From: Trichomonas vaginalis G3
Taxonomy: Eukaryota; Parabasalia; Trichomonadida; Trichomonadidae
Assembly (NCBI RefSeq): GCF_026262505.1
Contig: NC_067206.1
Location: forward strand, 620,001-684,000
Direction: 5' to 3'
DNA: 64,000 bases
Program-made: the position numbers and the translations under genes
In this document: positions 19,939-31,284 of the stretch, in pieces
How the letters are laid out: every line of letters starts with the position of its first letter
Numbering within the stretch: position 1 is the first letter of the stretch
The notes under the pieces: generated by a model
What the model was told of the DNA's origin: nothing
Databases searched by the model: none
What the model saw: the letters and a program-made list of their open reading frames with translations, nothing else

Positions 19939-21512
19939 TTATTCCTCACTATCGTCCGTAGCTAAGTTATAGTCATCTAATCTTATTATTGGGATTCCAT
20001 TAGCACGCACCTGAATGGCAAAGCAACAATCCCTCATAAATCCAATAAGTGGCTTTGGTACATTTTCAGTTGCTAGTTCAATAGGTCCTTTAACAGACAA
20101 TTTGTATGTTATTGGAGCAGTAGATGTTTGACCTTGCTGGAAGCAAAAGTCCACTTCTGTTGGAAAACCACATAAGAAATGTGTGTTGTCATAGCTATCC
20201 CATTTATGTTCCACACTACCATCATCCACCAATGACCTCATAACATCTTCATTAAATCCTATCATATCATTGTTTGTATTGCAGGCGTTCGCAACCATTT
20301 CATAAAATACAGGTCCATATGATTTTTCAGGTTCTGCAGGCATATTTCCATAAGCTCCATGGAAAGCTGAAGATATTTAAACTTAGGGTTCTCAAAATTA
20401 ACATAATAGTTGTCTTTCTTTCTAAATAGTGCCCAAATACTTTTAACATTAATAGGCGTATAAGCTGCTGTAAATGTTGCACTTGAACTATCTGTATTCT
20501 TTGAGAATGAACCATCCATAGGAATCCAATCCATAACTTTAACAGGAAAACATAAAGCCTCGTTTGTATAATGTTCTACAAGTTCTGTATAAATGTTAGG
20601 GTCTAAAGAGAATGACTTTGGATGAATGAAACATTCATTAAAATCCATCTTTGTTCGAAATAGTTGCTGGGTTACAGTTGTAATAGTAACTGTTCCACTA
20701 GCTTCTATTGCCTTCGTTATCATAGTGAATGGTTCATTCCATGGAACAAATTTATTTGTCGGTGGATTTGAATCTGAAGCAAATGCAACTTTAAGAGTTG
20801 GATTGAAAGCAATGATATCATTTACAGATATAGATGTGCATTGTAAGGCGTCGCTACTGAACTTTACTTTAAGCTGAATGTTTCCTGCAAAAGCTGGAAT
20901 AAATCGAATAGCTTCTAATGGAAGGAATCTTCTAACAGGAATTCTTAAACGAAGCTTAAAATCAAATGATTTTCCTGCTGTAATTGGACCACTAACAATT
21001 TGTCCTGTTCTGCATGTTCCGAATGACTCCATACATCTTCATGTCGAGTCTTTGAGAAAACATCTACTTTCTTTATTTGTTCGGTAGTTTGTGAGTTTGA
21101 AGTTATATATGCTTCTTCTCTTGCGTTGTCTTGAGAATATACGATACGACCATTTGCAAGGATTTGATATCCAGCAACTGCATAGAAAGCGTCATCGAAA
21201 CCAATCCAAAATCCTGGTGGGTTTGTTTTATTGGAACCTGAACCAATTTCTTTATCTGCAATAAATTGACCTTCCATTTTATACGTAATGAATGTATTGT
21301 AAAGGTCCAACATATTTTCACCAGGAGGTGAGAGAATTGAATGTTACCCATGTGTTATCTTTAGCAGTTCCAGGTTGTGATGGAATCTTTGCGTCAGAAT
21401 ATTTTCTATTAGTGTCACCAATTTGAACTGCATTGTCTATGATATCGAAATATGAGCGAATCTGATGAATATGCTCTGCTGGAGTAAATTCGTTTAGCTG
21501 TTCGTTCTGCAT
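19939..21512 (-). pseudogene. Probable Polinton major capsid (double jelly-roll) gene, broken
   Basis: Overlapping open stretches on the minus strand together span the length of a Polinton capsid gene (about 520 codons). Typical signals include the segment RIPVRRFLPLEAIRFIPAF followed by a beta-rich stretch and a long beta-strand-rich C-terminal half. Protein-level similarity is by eye only. The position, next to small structural genes and opposite the other virion genes, fits. The gene is broken about three times and is treated as a fossil. Confidence 0.6.
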
Positions 21513-21539
21513 GTATTTACTTCAGATAAAAATATCTAT

Positions 21540-21974
21540 TTACTTCATTATTCTCACTCTTCTTCTTGGTATTCGTGGTGGAAGTTGTTTCTTGACATTT
21601 TCAATGAACTGTACATTCTCTTTTGTCTCAACTTCTTTCACTGGCGGGTCAGGGTTCTTTGACTCGGTTTGTTTTTCAATGAAATTCACGAACTTTGCAA
21701 TAAGCTCTTGGTTCGTTATTGAAAGTACATCTGGCTTCTTTTCTTCTGGTTCTATTGACTTTTCAGTTTGAACAGAAGGTTTTATATGGGCTTCGTGGAC
21801 TTCACCCTTGCCATGCACCTTAATGTTGTCGCTCTCTGCATTCGCTAATGGTACCTTTCTTTTTCTTACGTATATTTTACCATCTTTACTCTGACTTACG
21901 TAATAGAAAGGATGTTGTATTCCTCTTGCGTCATTTAATATAATAGACTCTCGCTCTGATTTTGACAAGCTCAT
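21540..21974 (-). CDS. Polinton 1 basic protein of unknown function
   Basis: The protein has 144 residues. The N-terminal part has the YYVSQSKDGKIYVRKRK segment shared in pattern with the 78-residue protein at 19183-19419. The middle is Glu/Lys/Pro-rich and probably disordered. The C terminus is Arg/Pro-rich (LPPRIPRRRVRIMK), suggesting nucleic-acid contact. It is divergent from the gene at 22020, with the two starts 45 bp apart. The segment GKGEVHEAHIKP may derive from a decayed double-hairpin insert. Confidence 0.6.
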   Translation of the reverse strand: MSLSKSERESIILNDARGIQHPFYYVSQSKDGKIYVRKRKVPLANAESDNIKVHGKGEVHEAHIKPSVQTEKSIEPEEKKPDVLSITNQELIAKFVNFIEKQTESKNPDPPVKEVETKENVQFIENVKKQLPPRIPRRRVRIMK

Positions 21975-22019
21975 TTTACATCGGTTAAAGTTTTAATTTA
22001 GTTTTTTATCTGCAGTCAA

Positions 22020-22232
22020 ATGACTCAGACAAGCCCTACGGACAAGACCCAAGGTGTCATAGATGTTGAAGCATTGAAGAAAGAAATTCGCGAGCAAATT
22101 TTATCCGAACTGAAGGAACAAAAACAAGAACAAAAGCCAGAGAGACCAAAGAGAAAACTTAGTGAAAAACAACTAGCTGCATTAGCTGCTGGAAGACAGA
22201 AGAAACCCACGTTTGCTGGCGAAAAAAGCTAG
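22020..22232 (+). CDS. Polinton 1 small charged helical protein
   Basis: The protein has 70 residues, with a central charged helix (EALKKEIREQILSELKEQKQ) and a Lys/Arg-rich C-terminal half (PKRKLSEKQLAALAAGRQKK). The composition suggests a small DNA-condensing or core protein. No family was recognised. The lysine-rich stretch continues in the DNA just after the frame, so the reading frame may once have been longer. Confidence 0.5.
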   Translation: MTQTSPTDKTQGVIDVEALKKEIREQILSELKEQKQEQKPERPKRKLSEKQLAALAAGRQKKPTFAGEKS

Positions 22233-22299
22233 AGAAGAAGCAAAAGCTAAAGAAGCTGAAGCAAAGAAAGAGTAAATGGTTTATTTTTATCCGAATTAA

Positions 22300-23131
22300 A
22301 TGTATAGACAAATACCTTTAACTGTTGCGTTCAGTAGTGAAAACCCTGACGTCAAAATAAAGGGGAACAGAGTAACGTTTAAGTTTCCAACAGACTGGAT
22401 TGTGAACATAAATGAAGAGAAGTACATTGGCATAACATCTATGTATATAACACGTGCTTTCAGAAAGGTTGACTTTATACTTCAAGTCGAGATAGAAAAT
22501 GACGAACAGTCTTTAAGCGCCCAAAACATTCACATATACAAATACTTTAAAGACGATACAACATTGTTGCAATGTATGATTTCATTTAATGAGATGTTCG
22601 AGAAAAAGTTCAATATTGAAGTACAAACTTTACAGCCTTTACGTGAGTTTCTTGCACAACTGAAAGAAGAGGTAGTCAGCCACAACTTATAGACTTTCAT
22701 TATGAATTTAATGAAAATGAAGATGGAACTCATGACTGTCAATTCATTGTATTCTCACCATTCAATGAAGTCGCTAAAAGAAAGAAAATCCATTACGTAT
22801 AAGATTTCAAATCTCCGAACCAAGTGATGATTTTAAGAATGTTTTCAATTATGATGCAATGCTTCCGAGGAAAATGAATTTTCAAAGATTGTAAACACCT
22901 GGCATTTGGGATAGAAAGCAAGCAATACTTTACTCTAATATAGCCAAAGGCGTTGAAAATGAGTTCATTGGTCATACAAGAACTTCACCACTTCCTAACC
23001 CTAAATACTATAAATTAACTGGCTTCAATCGTGAGTTTTGGATAGACATGTACTCCACTCATGACCATAAATGTCCAGTGTTCTTGCCTCCAGATGGAAG
23101 GACTGTCTCTACATTGAAGCACAACTCTTAA
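22300..23131 (+). pseudogene. Polinton 1 probable virion structural protein, broken
   Basis: The clearest open stretch (22300-22692) starts MYRQIPLTVAFSSENPD and is beta-rich. Related-looking coding sequence continues in the same direction to about 23131. The beginning, with charged beta-strands and TFKFPTDWIVN, recalls the start of the structural gene at 37346-38226 (TYEYPRHWVEYV). This suggests two relatives in one element, perhaps a penton or minor capsid protein. It is broken about twice. Confidence 0.45.
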
Positions 23132-23252
23132 ACTCTACCATCGCAGTATTGTAAAATCTACGCTAGCTTTATTTTTATCACGAATGACCTCATTGCTGAC
23201 AAAAATAAATGACCTCAGAACTTCAACTTACGAATAAAGCTTGTTTTAGTCG

Positions 23253-26200
23253 TTATTGAAAAGTTGAACTTTTCAGCAAAGCAAGGTTGACATGACTTAC
23301 ATAAGTCGAATGCAATCTCTTGACCATCATAAAGTGCTTTGTAAAGTTCATTAAACTGAACTCAGAGTCTTTGTCATATGTTCCAACAGGTATGTGAATG
23401 TTCTTATCTTCATTGTAATAGCATTGTATAGCTTCAGGAAACATTTCATTAGCGGTTAAAGCAATAACATCTTGCTTCACGCCTTTCATTCTGCAGTGAA
23501 ATGCAACTTCATTTAAATCGTTAGTGAGTAAGTCTATGTAGGTCTTCTTTCCACAGAAAATACTTTTATAAGCTAAACTTTGTTTTCCAGGTGTTATTTC
23601 TGCAAAGTCGCTATGAAATTGACCAAGGTTCTTTCCTATAAGTTCGCGACCATATCTCTTCTTAAACTCTGCTGCAAGCTTTGGGATGTCTTCATTATAT
23701 AAGTGCATACTGTCGGTATCCTGGTAAAAGATTTGAAGACCCATGTCCTCTGCAGTACAGAATACTTCATTCATAATACGTTTTGACATAGACAGAATAT
23801 TAACACCAAGTGGACAGAAGTTAAAGTGTCTGCAAATGCTTTTCGTTAGCTTGAAAATAGTTTTATCTGAACCATCCAAACCTTCGAACTTCACTATATG
23901 GTTGTAATTTCTTATAGCATATCTTATAGCATCTTTGTCATCTACTATGGTTATTTTTGACTCAATAGGAGATAGAATAGTTTTGCCATAAATGCTGTTC
24001 AGAATGAGTTTTATAATTTCTTGTAAGGGGTTTTCTTCTTTCTTATACTTTAACCTTAACTCAAACAACTTCTTTACTTCATCTCTTATTCTCATATCTC
24101 TGTTTCCATCGTAATAGTATCCTTGCAACACTTCACATTTGACACCTTGATATTTTATGAGGTCTTGTAATGTTATATGGTCAACATACATGAGACAGCA
24201 AGTGTTTGAACTTCTTGGAACGTTAAGTTCTGGATTTAGTTCAGGGTCGCAAACTATTAAATGAAAGTGTCTGGGTATACCAATCTCTGTTATCTTAATG
24301 AGAACAAAGAAGCCAGACATAAACTTTTCACCAATGGGTTCCTTTTGGTCGTCATCGAATAAATGTCTCATGAGATACTCTGTGCTTAACATTTCTTCCT
24401 TCAATACTTTTGGAATACCTTCTAAAGTATAAAGTCTTGCTATAGCTGAAGGATATAATGAAACAGTGTCGAAGTCAGCAATGAGTTTCTTTTTGCTCTT
24501 TTGTTTCATGTTATCTGACAACATACATCTTCCACCTTGAATGCATCTCGAAATAAATTCTCTTGGTTTATTTGAGAGGTCATAAAGATTTCCATTCGGG
24601 AAGTATACTCTGTTCTCAAACAATTTGTTAGCAATGAACAAATACTAACGTAGTCATAAACGTTTAAATCAAACTCTTTCAATAAGTCATTGCGGAACTT
24701 TACAAAACCTTCTCTTAAAATTCTTACATCTTGTTTGCAGTAAAACGTGCTATATTTTTCTAAGTCGAAGTGGCTCATCTATTCTGCAACCTTTGATGGA
24801 ATCTATGTTTTTCATAAATGTATCTGCATCCCGGATAAACTTACATGCTTCAGAAATGACACCAGTTCTGTTGTCATTTGCTAACAAAACACTGCTGTAG
24901 TAGTTATATGGAAATACTTCTTTCGGTCCTGTTTGTAAGTTAAACATAGCAGGAAATAGTTTAAGCTTCTTATTTATAACACTGTAAGAGTCTTTTATAA
25001 TAATTGCCCGTCCTTTATATAAACCAGTTATTTGCATTGTTCGTGAACCTTTAATGATGGGAGTTCCTTTCACTTCTGTCATGTGTCTTAAGATGAAGTT
25101 TATGTCATAACTGAGGTTATGGAAATATATTAAACTCTTGTCAGGAAGTCTTTCCAAAAATTCTGTTGCACAGTTTTGACCCCAAATACTTTCACTAACT
25201 GAACCATCTTCACTGTCATAACAGATGTTAAAAGCTTTATGAAAGCCATCCGTACTACACTCAAAGTCAGCAAAGAAAACGTGCTCAGGTATGAATTTAC
25301 ATTTAGCTTTATTTACTTCTTTTGACTCTGCTTTCTTCTTCAGTTGTACACAATACTTTGGAGCATATGTCAAATCTTTAAATGGTGCAAGGTTCTGTTT
25401 ATATAAGTCAGTCGTATATGTGAAAAGTTCTCCATAAGAAATAGGTTCGAAATATTTGCACTCCCACAATGTTTTCATAACATCCCATAGCGGTGTTGTT
25501 CTATCATAACGAACTACATATTTATCTTCTCTCTTTGTATATATTTTCATCTTTTTCAATGTTCATTCCACCACACTCCTTCAAGATTTCTATATAGTTT
25601 CGAATGAAATATGTTGTCATTGGAAGTCTTTCATTTAGCATGTAGTGGTCTTCAACAAGAAGTAAGTCAATAGTTCTAACAGTTTCGCATTCTTTTGGTA
25701 TATATCTCTTTATTTCATTATGTCTTGAGTCATTGAAATAACCAATGGTAACATTAAATGCTATACCTGTTGCGTCAGAAATTTCTTGTACTTTACTTTG
25801 AGGAAAGTCTCTAACACGAATGACTTCTCTCATGTGGTCAATAGTTTCTTCATTTACTCCAGCCTGAATGCAAGCATAAACGAAACAATTGTCCTCTGTC
25901 ATAAGTATTGCAGTTCTTTTGTTCAGTTCATTGAAGATTTGGTAGCGTTCAAGATTTATAGGTAATGTGCAAAGATACTTCCATAACTGACCGCTTCTCT
26001 TCTTATAAAACTTCTTTTCACCATTATCTTTCCAAAAGCTTTCTATAAGTGCTGGGTTTCCTGTTTGCTTAAGAGCTTCCAAAATGGCTTTCTGGTCATT
26101 TGTCAGTGTGCTTTCATCTCTATATGGTCTCTTTTTTGGTTTGCCTTTCTTTACATCTGACATCGTTAAGCCTTCATATTCTGTTAAATCATACATCTTT

Positions 26201-26988
26201 ATTTCGGTAAGATTCTTTATGTTTGTCAAGAAGAAGTCATAGTGCATTTCAACAATACCTGCAGCATTTGCTTCTATCTCTGATATAAAGTTCTCCTTCA
26301 AGAGCTGATGTAGTAATGTTCCAATATTATTGAGGTTTAACGTAGAACATTCATACTTTCCACCAAGTTTATAACATACCATCCATCTTTGTTGCGAGTT
26401 TATTTTAATTTTCTCTAAGAGTCTCATGAAAACCTTACCGAAATGTTTGTGTAAGTAGTCTCTGTTTGGTTCATCTAAAGCTTCGATGTTAAAGTCAATG
26501 AGTCTATTGCCTGACTTCACATTTCTCTTCCTATTCTCTTCATCTTTCTTTAACCATCTCTCACCTTCTTTTGGTTTGTCGTCAATGGAACGAATGACAT
26601 CGTTAGCTTTGCGAACTTGTTCTATAGCACTTTTAAACATCTCTCTTCTCTGTTGTTTCAGTGTGTCGTCTCTTCTTCTTGTTTCACCAACGTTTGCATT
26701 TGTTATGTCAAACATTTCTCTTCTTACTTCATGAGGTACTGAACGTCTATGATATAAGTCAATAGCAACGTCATTTAAAGGAAATGCTCTTGCATGGACT
26801 TCGTCCTCGCCGCGTTGCGGCTTTATGAACTCATGAATTCTATCATAACTTATTGCACCATTATAGTCATTGAGGATGTCAGCGAGTGCCTTTTTGTTTG
26901 TTGTGTAATGCTTTGCAACATCTATATTAGCTTCTGTAAGAAGTTGTTTTATTTCCGAGTGTTCTAACTTAGACAACTTCCGATACAT
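23253..26988 (-). pseudogene. Polinton 1 type-B (protein-primed) DNA polymerase, broken
   Basis: This gene would replicate the element by protein priming at its ends. Motifs in order on the minus strand: a long N-terminal region with no named domain (from 26988); exonuclease motif I (DFECSTD); exonuclease motif II (YFHNLSYDINF); polymerase motif A (DFDTVSLYPSA); motif B (LILNSIYGKT); and motif C (YQDTDSM). Length, about 1,200 codons, is normal for Polintons. The N-terminal region shares its first 60 residues in pattern with the gene at 43853-44959. A double-hairpin insert lies in frame at 26796-26821. The gene is broken about three times. Confidence 0.9.
26796..26821. repeat. GC-rich double-hairpin insert (family B)
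   Basis: Two short perfect hairpins in tandem: GGACTTCGTCC, then GCCGCGTTGCGGC, two bases apart, in otherwise AT-rich coding sequence. On the minus strand it adds an in-frame segment (PQRGEDEVHA). Its relatives are at 33681-33706, 45879-45903, 50210-50233 and 61431-61456. Confidence 0.8.
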
Positions 26989-27077
26989 CTTTAGTAGGAA
27001 ATAAAAAAAATTCTTAGAAAAAAATTAGCTTAGATTTTTTAAGGCTAGTTTTAAAATATTTCGAACTTTTTATTTTA

Positions 27078-27551
27078 ATGAAACACATGCAAGATTGCAA
27101 GTTCTTTTCATACAATGCTCTCGCTACTGCCATCAAGAATGAGTTCAATGGTGCTTCAAACGTTAATGTTATCTTTAACAAGAAGTTTGTGAAAGAATCT
27201 AAGTTTGGTCAGTATGTCAGACCATTAGCTATCGTCATTGACCGCAAACGTTATACTTCACAAGAGTTAGCAGTAGTTTTGAAACAAAAGAGTTTCTTCG
27301 TGAATGTCAAAGATACACACTATACTGTCATAAAGAACTCTAACGTTGACTTCTTCAGTATTGCTTTAAATCTTTCCGAACAGAAAGAATATAAGAAGGG
27401 TGAAATAAATGTGAAATATTATCCTTCATCTCTGAAGACAATAACGAACAAAGATGTTATACAAAAGTTCTTACCAAAGGTTGAAGAAGCTTCTATTGAC
27501 ATTGACGAAGGAAGTGAAATGGTTGAAGAAATTGACCCTGACGTCATTTAA
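27078..27551 (+). CDS. Polinton 1 protein of unknown function
   Basis: The protein has 157 residues and looks intact: mixed alpha/beta composition with basic N-terminal two thirds and an acidic C-terminal tail (EEASIDIDEGSEMVEEIDPDV). No family was recognised. It is divergent from the polymerase gene and convergent with the KilA-N gene; a GGTGA/TCACC dyad lies between the convergent ends. An AT-rich box (TTTTTATTTTA) touches the ATG. Confidence 0.65.
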   Translation: MKHMQDCKFFSYNALATAIKNEFNGASNVNVIFNKKFVKESKFGQYVRPLAIVIDRKRYTSQELAVVLKQKSFFVNVKDTHYTVIKNSNVDFFSIALNLSEQKEYKKGEINVKYYPSSLKTITNKDVIQKFLPKVEEASIDIDEGSEMVEEIDPDVI

Positions 27552-27559
27552 GCAAAAAT

Positions 27560-27606
27560 ATATTTTTGGTGAAGAGGTGAGATTTCACCTGTTTTTTCAC
27601 CTCATT
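27560..27606. promoter_or_regulatory. GGTGA...TCACC dyad between convergent genes
   Basis: GGTGAGATTTCACC, with further GGTGA on the left and TTCACCTC on the right, forms a nested inverted repeat between the 3' ends of the genes at 27551 and 27679. It is the internal relative of the palindromes at 30030 and near the right ends of both Polintons. A 3'-end signal is a natural guess. Confidence 0.55.
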
Positions 27607-27610
27607 CTCT

Positions 27611-27681
27611 CTTCGTTAATGTTGTCGTGACTTCTTCGTTAATGTTGTCGTGACTTCTTCGTTAATGTTGTCGTGACTTCA
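27611..27681. repeat. Three copies of a 23-bp tandem repeat
   Basis: The unit TTCGTTAATGTTGTCGTGAC occurs three times with period 23 and no visible differences. It ends at the stop codon of the minus-strand KilA-N gene. It resembles the GTTAGTG-type subterminal repeats in its GTTAATGTTGTCGT core. Confidence 0.85.
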
Positions 27682-28506
27682 TTCTTCCTCTTTGAAGTTA
27701 TCGAAATATTCTGTTATTTTTTCCTTCAGTAATGGTAAGTCTTCTTTGAAGGTAAGAATTGTGCAACCTTTGATGTCATAGTGTGTTTGAGGAAGAGTAC
27801 TTTTGACAATTTCCTTTATTTGCTCATTCGGTGTCATTGAAATCGGTAAGTTTTCACGATAGAACCAGTTTCTGTCAGATTTGTAAATCTTAGCAAGGTC
27901 ATAAAAGCTTTTGTTGTTTCTTCTGACTAAATGCAACATAACCATATCTCTGTCTTCTTCTTTCTCCAACTCTTCAGTATATATCATATACTTATAACTC
28001 TTTTCCTTTCCTTTTGGTACTGAACGCGGTATTCTTTTCTGTATGCTTTTGTCTTTGGATTCAATGACTTCATCTTTTGCTTGAAGTTTCTTTTCCATCT
28101 CTCCACGTTCTGCTTTATATAGTTCATCTAACATCATGAAAATATAACAAGCATAACGAGGTGAAGCCCACATTGCTACAGCATTTACTAAAAGTCTATG
28201 AACATAATAACCTTTCAAACCAGGTGCCAAATTCTTGCGATTTTCGTACGGAATCTCTTCCCTCGGTTTTCCGAGGGAAGCAATCATATGAGGAAATTCT
28301 TCTAAAAGTTCTTTTGCCTGTTGGTTTTCAAACCAATGATATGCTTGCTTTGTAGAACGAAGAGCGTTCATTATACTTTGCATTTGATACATATCATCTT
28401 TGACTGAACGAATGAGACGTAACTGTTTGTTATACTGTATGTATTCGTATTCTTCATTTATGGCTTCATGAACGATAGCAGTTGTTGTGTTCTCTAATGT
28501 TGACAT
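27679..28506 (-). CDS. KilA-N domain protein with virus-type C-terminal domain
   Basis: The protein has about 275 residues from the ATG at 28506. The segment VNAVAMWASPRYACYIFMMLDEL is a good match to the KilA-N DNA-binding domain core of large DNA viruses. It is followed by a charged helix (KLQAKDEVIESKDKSIQKR) and a C-terminal domain (YKYMIYTEELEKEEDRDMVMLHLVRR) like the DUF3627 partner domain of KilA-N proteins. The role is likely DNA binding or regulation. It is the first of a cluster with the GIY-YIG and KilA-type genes to the right, all on the minus strand. It contains one single GC hairpin at 28258-28279. Confidence 0.8.
   Translation of the reverse strand: MSTLENTTTAIVHEAINEEYEYIQYNKQLRLIRSVKDDMYQMQSIMNALRSTKQAYHWFENQQAKELLEEFPHMIASLGKPREEIPYENRKNLAPGLKGYYVHRLLVNAVAMWASPRYACYIFMMLDELYKAERGEMEKKLQAKDEVIESKDKSIQKRIPRSVPKGKEKSYKYMIYTEELEKEEDRDMVMLHLVRRNNKSFYDLAKIYKSDRNWFYRENLPISMTPNEQIKEIVKSTLPQTHYDIKGCTILTFKEDLPLLKEKITEYFDNFKEEE
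28258..28279. repeat. Single GC-rich hairpin insert
   Basis: TTCCCTCGG and CCGAGGGAA form a perfect 9-bp stem around a TTTT loop, inside the KilA-N coding region. It resembles one half of the double-hairpin inserts found elsewhere in the Polintons but has a longer stem. Confidence 0.65.
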
Positions 28507-28594
28507 ATCTGTCTTTACATACAAGATAAAAAAAATATTTTATAAAAAATTAGCGTTATTTTCTGACTTTCACAAAAGACCAAAAATAAACGCT

Positions 28595-29026
28595 TTACAT
28601 GTATTTTTCAGCAACTTCGTCAAATAATTTTATAGCTTTATCTATCTCATCTACTTCAAACGTTTCTTTACCTTTCGTGGGAGCACCATACATTTTCTCA
28701 AAAACTTCAAGCAGTTCTGTTTCAGCAGCTCTCATATCATTAACGAACACAACCTTGACTCTATTGACTGTACTGTCATATCTTTGAGTTATATTATATG
28801 TTCTTCCTACCTTATATCTTTTTGTATTGAAGTCCTTCGGTTTCTGAACGATGTAAAGTAAGCCTTCACTGCAACGTTCCGTATTGAATGAACCATATGT
28901 TATGAAGTTATATCCAACAACTGGGTCTAACCATAACAAAACTATTGGTATAAGACTTTTGTCTATAAGATATGCTGTAGTTCCATAGAATTTTACCGAT
29001 ATCATAAGCTCAGGATTTCTTGTCAA
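28595..29026 (-). pseudogene. GIY-YIG (T5orf172-type) endonuclease domain region
   Basis: The segment GLLYIVQKPKD...YKVGRTYNITQRYDS...AAETELLEVFEK matches the T5orf172/GIY-YIG nuclease pattern found with KilA-N domains in large DNA viruses. The N-terminal part (YGTTAYLIDKSLIPIVLLW) looks like the end of a KilA-N domain. It adjoins the next gene on the same strand, so the region probably carries one break. The likely role is DNA cleavage linked to a KilA-N-type DNA-binding module. Confidence 0.65.
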
Positions 29027-29928
29027 AATTTTCTGAGTAGAAGCAATTTTAACCCAGTGGTTTGTTTTCTTTTCAAATGGAGAAAAATGTCTGACAAAGA
29101 ATATTTGTTGTATTTCTTTGAGTATCTTACGTTTAAATCACCTATTCTAACCACTTTGGTGTCATTGTCTATCTTTCCAACTGTTTCAAACTGAATGTTT
29201 GACATATCTTTCTTTAAATCTGCATAGTCGTTTCTCATTCTTTCTATCTCTTTGACGGAGTAGTTATATTTCCTCATCGCTGCCTTACATTTTGAACATT
29301 GCGGGTTCATTTTTGCGTTATACATTGAAATTTGACCTGCTAAAACAACTAAGGCGTCAATTGCTCTCTTCATCTCAAACATAGCGGGTCTTAGTTGTTC
29401 GTTCCATACTTTGCCTCTTCTATCTTTATCTCTTATTTCCCAAACACATTCAGCAACTAATGAAACAAAGTTATCGTAGGTCTTAAATTCTTCAGATTTA
29501 TATATGTCAGAAACATTCTTATAAACCATGTCGCAATCTTTGTCCATAACTTTATGGTTGCAATGAAAACCAAGGAATTCATAATTTACTTTACGTATGA
29601 ACTTCTTTATTTCTACTGAGTCAGTTGTTTTGACTTCAATTTCGTCGAATTCAGGAATAGTTAGTTTTTGTTGTTGGATTTCAGGCAATTTGGGTAAATG
29701 GTCAATAATGTCCTGCATTTCATAAAGATACTGTTCATTTGTTTCATCTTTCGCACTACAGTCTAAATTACTTGTTAAAAGTTCTTGCTTTATCTTCTGG
29801 ATTTTTGTTTCGAAAGTATATGAAGAAGGAATGAAGCTTTTCATCTCTACTAACATAGATGTTGGATTCATGACTAACGAGTTTGGTGCTGTAGTTTGAA
29901 TTGTTGTTGTGCCGATTGTTGAAATCAT
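29023..29928 (-). pseudogene. KilA-N-associated helical protein (Polinton 1)
   Basis: The region has 301 codons from the ATG at 29928. It has a Thr-rich start, a central helical region with a CxxC pair (PQCSKCKAAMRKY) that may bind zinc, a short coiled coil, and a C-terminal segment (RIGDLNVRYSKKYNKYSLSD) resembling the beginning of a KilA-N or MSV199-type domain. It adjoins the GIY-YIG region. Function inferred: DNA-binding accessory protein. Confidence 0.5.
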
Positions 29929-30009
29929 ATCTTTACATACAAGATAAAAATTTTTCTTAGAAAAAAATTAGCGTTATTTTTCTTTCATAAGGAAATGTCA
30001 AAAATTCAT

Positions 30010-30062
30010 GAGGGTGAAAAAGAGGTTAGAAAACGTGTTAGATCTAACATGCTAACATAAAC
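30010..30062. promoter_or_regulatory. GTTAGATCTAAC dyad, hybrid form
   Basis: A GGGTGAAAAAGAGG prefix is followed by GTTAG, then GTTAGATCTAAC, then CTAAC. It combines the prefix of the Polinton 2 site (63037-63070) with the core of the Polinton 1 right-end site (38960-39005). It lies between the 3' end of the integrase and the 5' end of the gene at 29928. Confidence 0.6.
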
Positions 30063-30202
30063 ATTATTTTTGGTGTAAATAAATGGTACCCTTAATGATA
30101 TCATGACTGTTCTCATTCATGTCTGATTTACATCTAATGAAAAAGTTTAGAAGAATTTTCTTATTCTTTCTGGCATATTTTTGTCTTTCCAGTACTCCCG
30201 CT

Positions 30203-31232
30203 CTAATGGTCCCAGATGTGTTGCTTTGACTCTCTCAAGTTCTTAGATGGTATAACATCTTCAACACCTCCTTCATATCTTACTTTATAAGTGTCATCGT
30301 TTATGTTGTAGCCAAGTATTTCAATAACCACTCCTCGCTTTGCTTCGTCAATGGTTTCAGCAAGTTTGCCATTACTACTTTCAACTAATTTATGACGAGG
30401 ATAAAACGCAATAGAGTCGTCGGCAGCTTTTATAAGATATCCATTACCTTGCGTAGAGTCTACAATATAATAATTTCGACTTAACCTTAAACGTTTCTTT
30501 GTCAACGGTTTGTCGTCAAGAACTACACGAACTTTTGTTCCAGGAATGAGGGTAAATTGTGTTGAATTTCTGATATTTTGTGTTTGGCTTCGTTTCTTTT
30601 GTATATACTTTTCTTCTTGTTGTTGTGTCATTGAATTTGGTGTATGTCCTGTTGTAGAATGTGTTGAGGAATTATATACTTCGAGAAAATGTTTCATTGT
30701 TTCTTCGGTAAAGTCTCGCTCTTGATTTAAATCTCTGAGCGTTCTTATGAAGCGGTTTATGATGCCGAGTATGTTATGGTTATGGTCTTCAGTAGTGTAG
30801 TGAGTTATGTTATGCTTAATGAGAAATTCTGTGATTTCGTTGCTGAGGTATGCACCGTCTTGGTCTGATGTTAAAATACTTGGGCTATGTTCTGCTACAA
30901 ACTTTTGTAAAACTCTTAACACTTCATGAGTTCCTTTATTTCTCATTATATACGCAAAAGCTTTGCGAGTGTTAACATTAATGAAGATGAGGAATGGTTT
31001 ATGTCCTCCTTTTCTGCTTTGAATGAGAGTGTCAAATTGGTATGCGTCAGGAGTGTTGGAGTAAATTGGTAAAAAGTAGTCGTAAGGATTTATTTTTGTT
31101 TGATGTACAACATTTTTTGTCAAAGAACCTTTTCACTTCAGCTCTGTTAGTAAATCCCCAACTCTTTGCAGCTTCATTGAACTTCTTAAAAGACCTCCAT
31201 GGATGTTGTTCGAATACTTCTTTCAAGCTCAT
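30203..31232 (-). pseudogene. Polinton 1 retroviral-type integrase, broken
   Basis: DDE-type integrase. The core begins at AYQFDTLIQS and continues TSDQDGAYLSNEI and FIRTLRDLN. A chromodomain-like C-terminal part (VVIEILGYNINDD) is followed by VRYEGGVEDVIP. It is nearly identical to the apparently whole copy at 53434-54519. It would insert the element and create the 5-bp target duplication. It is broken about once. Confidence 0.9.
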
Positions 31233-31267
31233 TTATGTAAAGTTAAAGATTTTATTCTAGGCTCAAG

Positions 31268-31284
31268 CGCGTTCATTGAACGCG
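31268..31284. repeat. Hairpin CGCGTTC-ATT-GAACGCG over the fibre stop codon
   Basis: A perfect 7-bp stem with a 3-base loop overlaps the end of the fibre gene. It is present at the same place in Polinton 2 (54583-54599), where an additional hairpin insert lies next to it. Confidence 0.6.

Noticed and set aside
30510-30725. 71-residue frame identical in both elements (also 53798-54013)
   Set aside because: Antisense to the integrase coding region.
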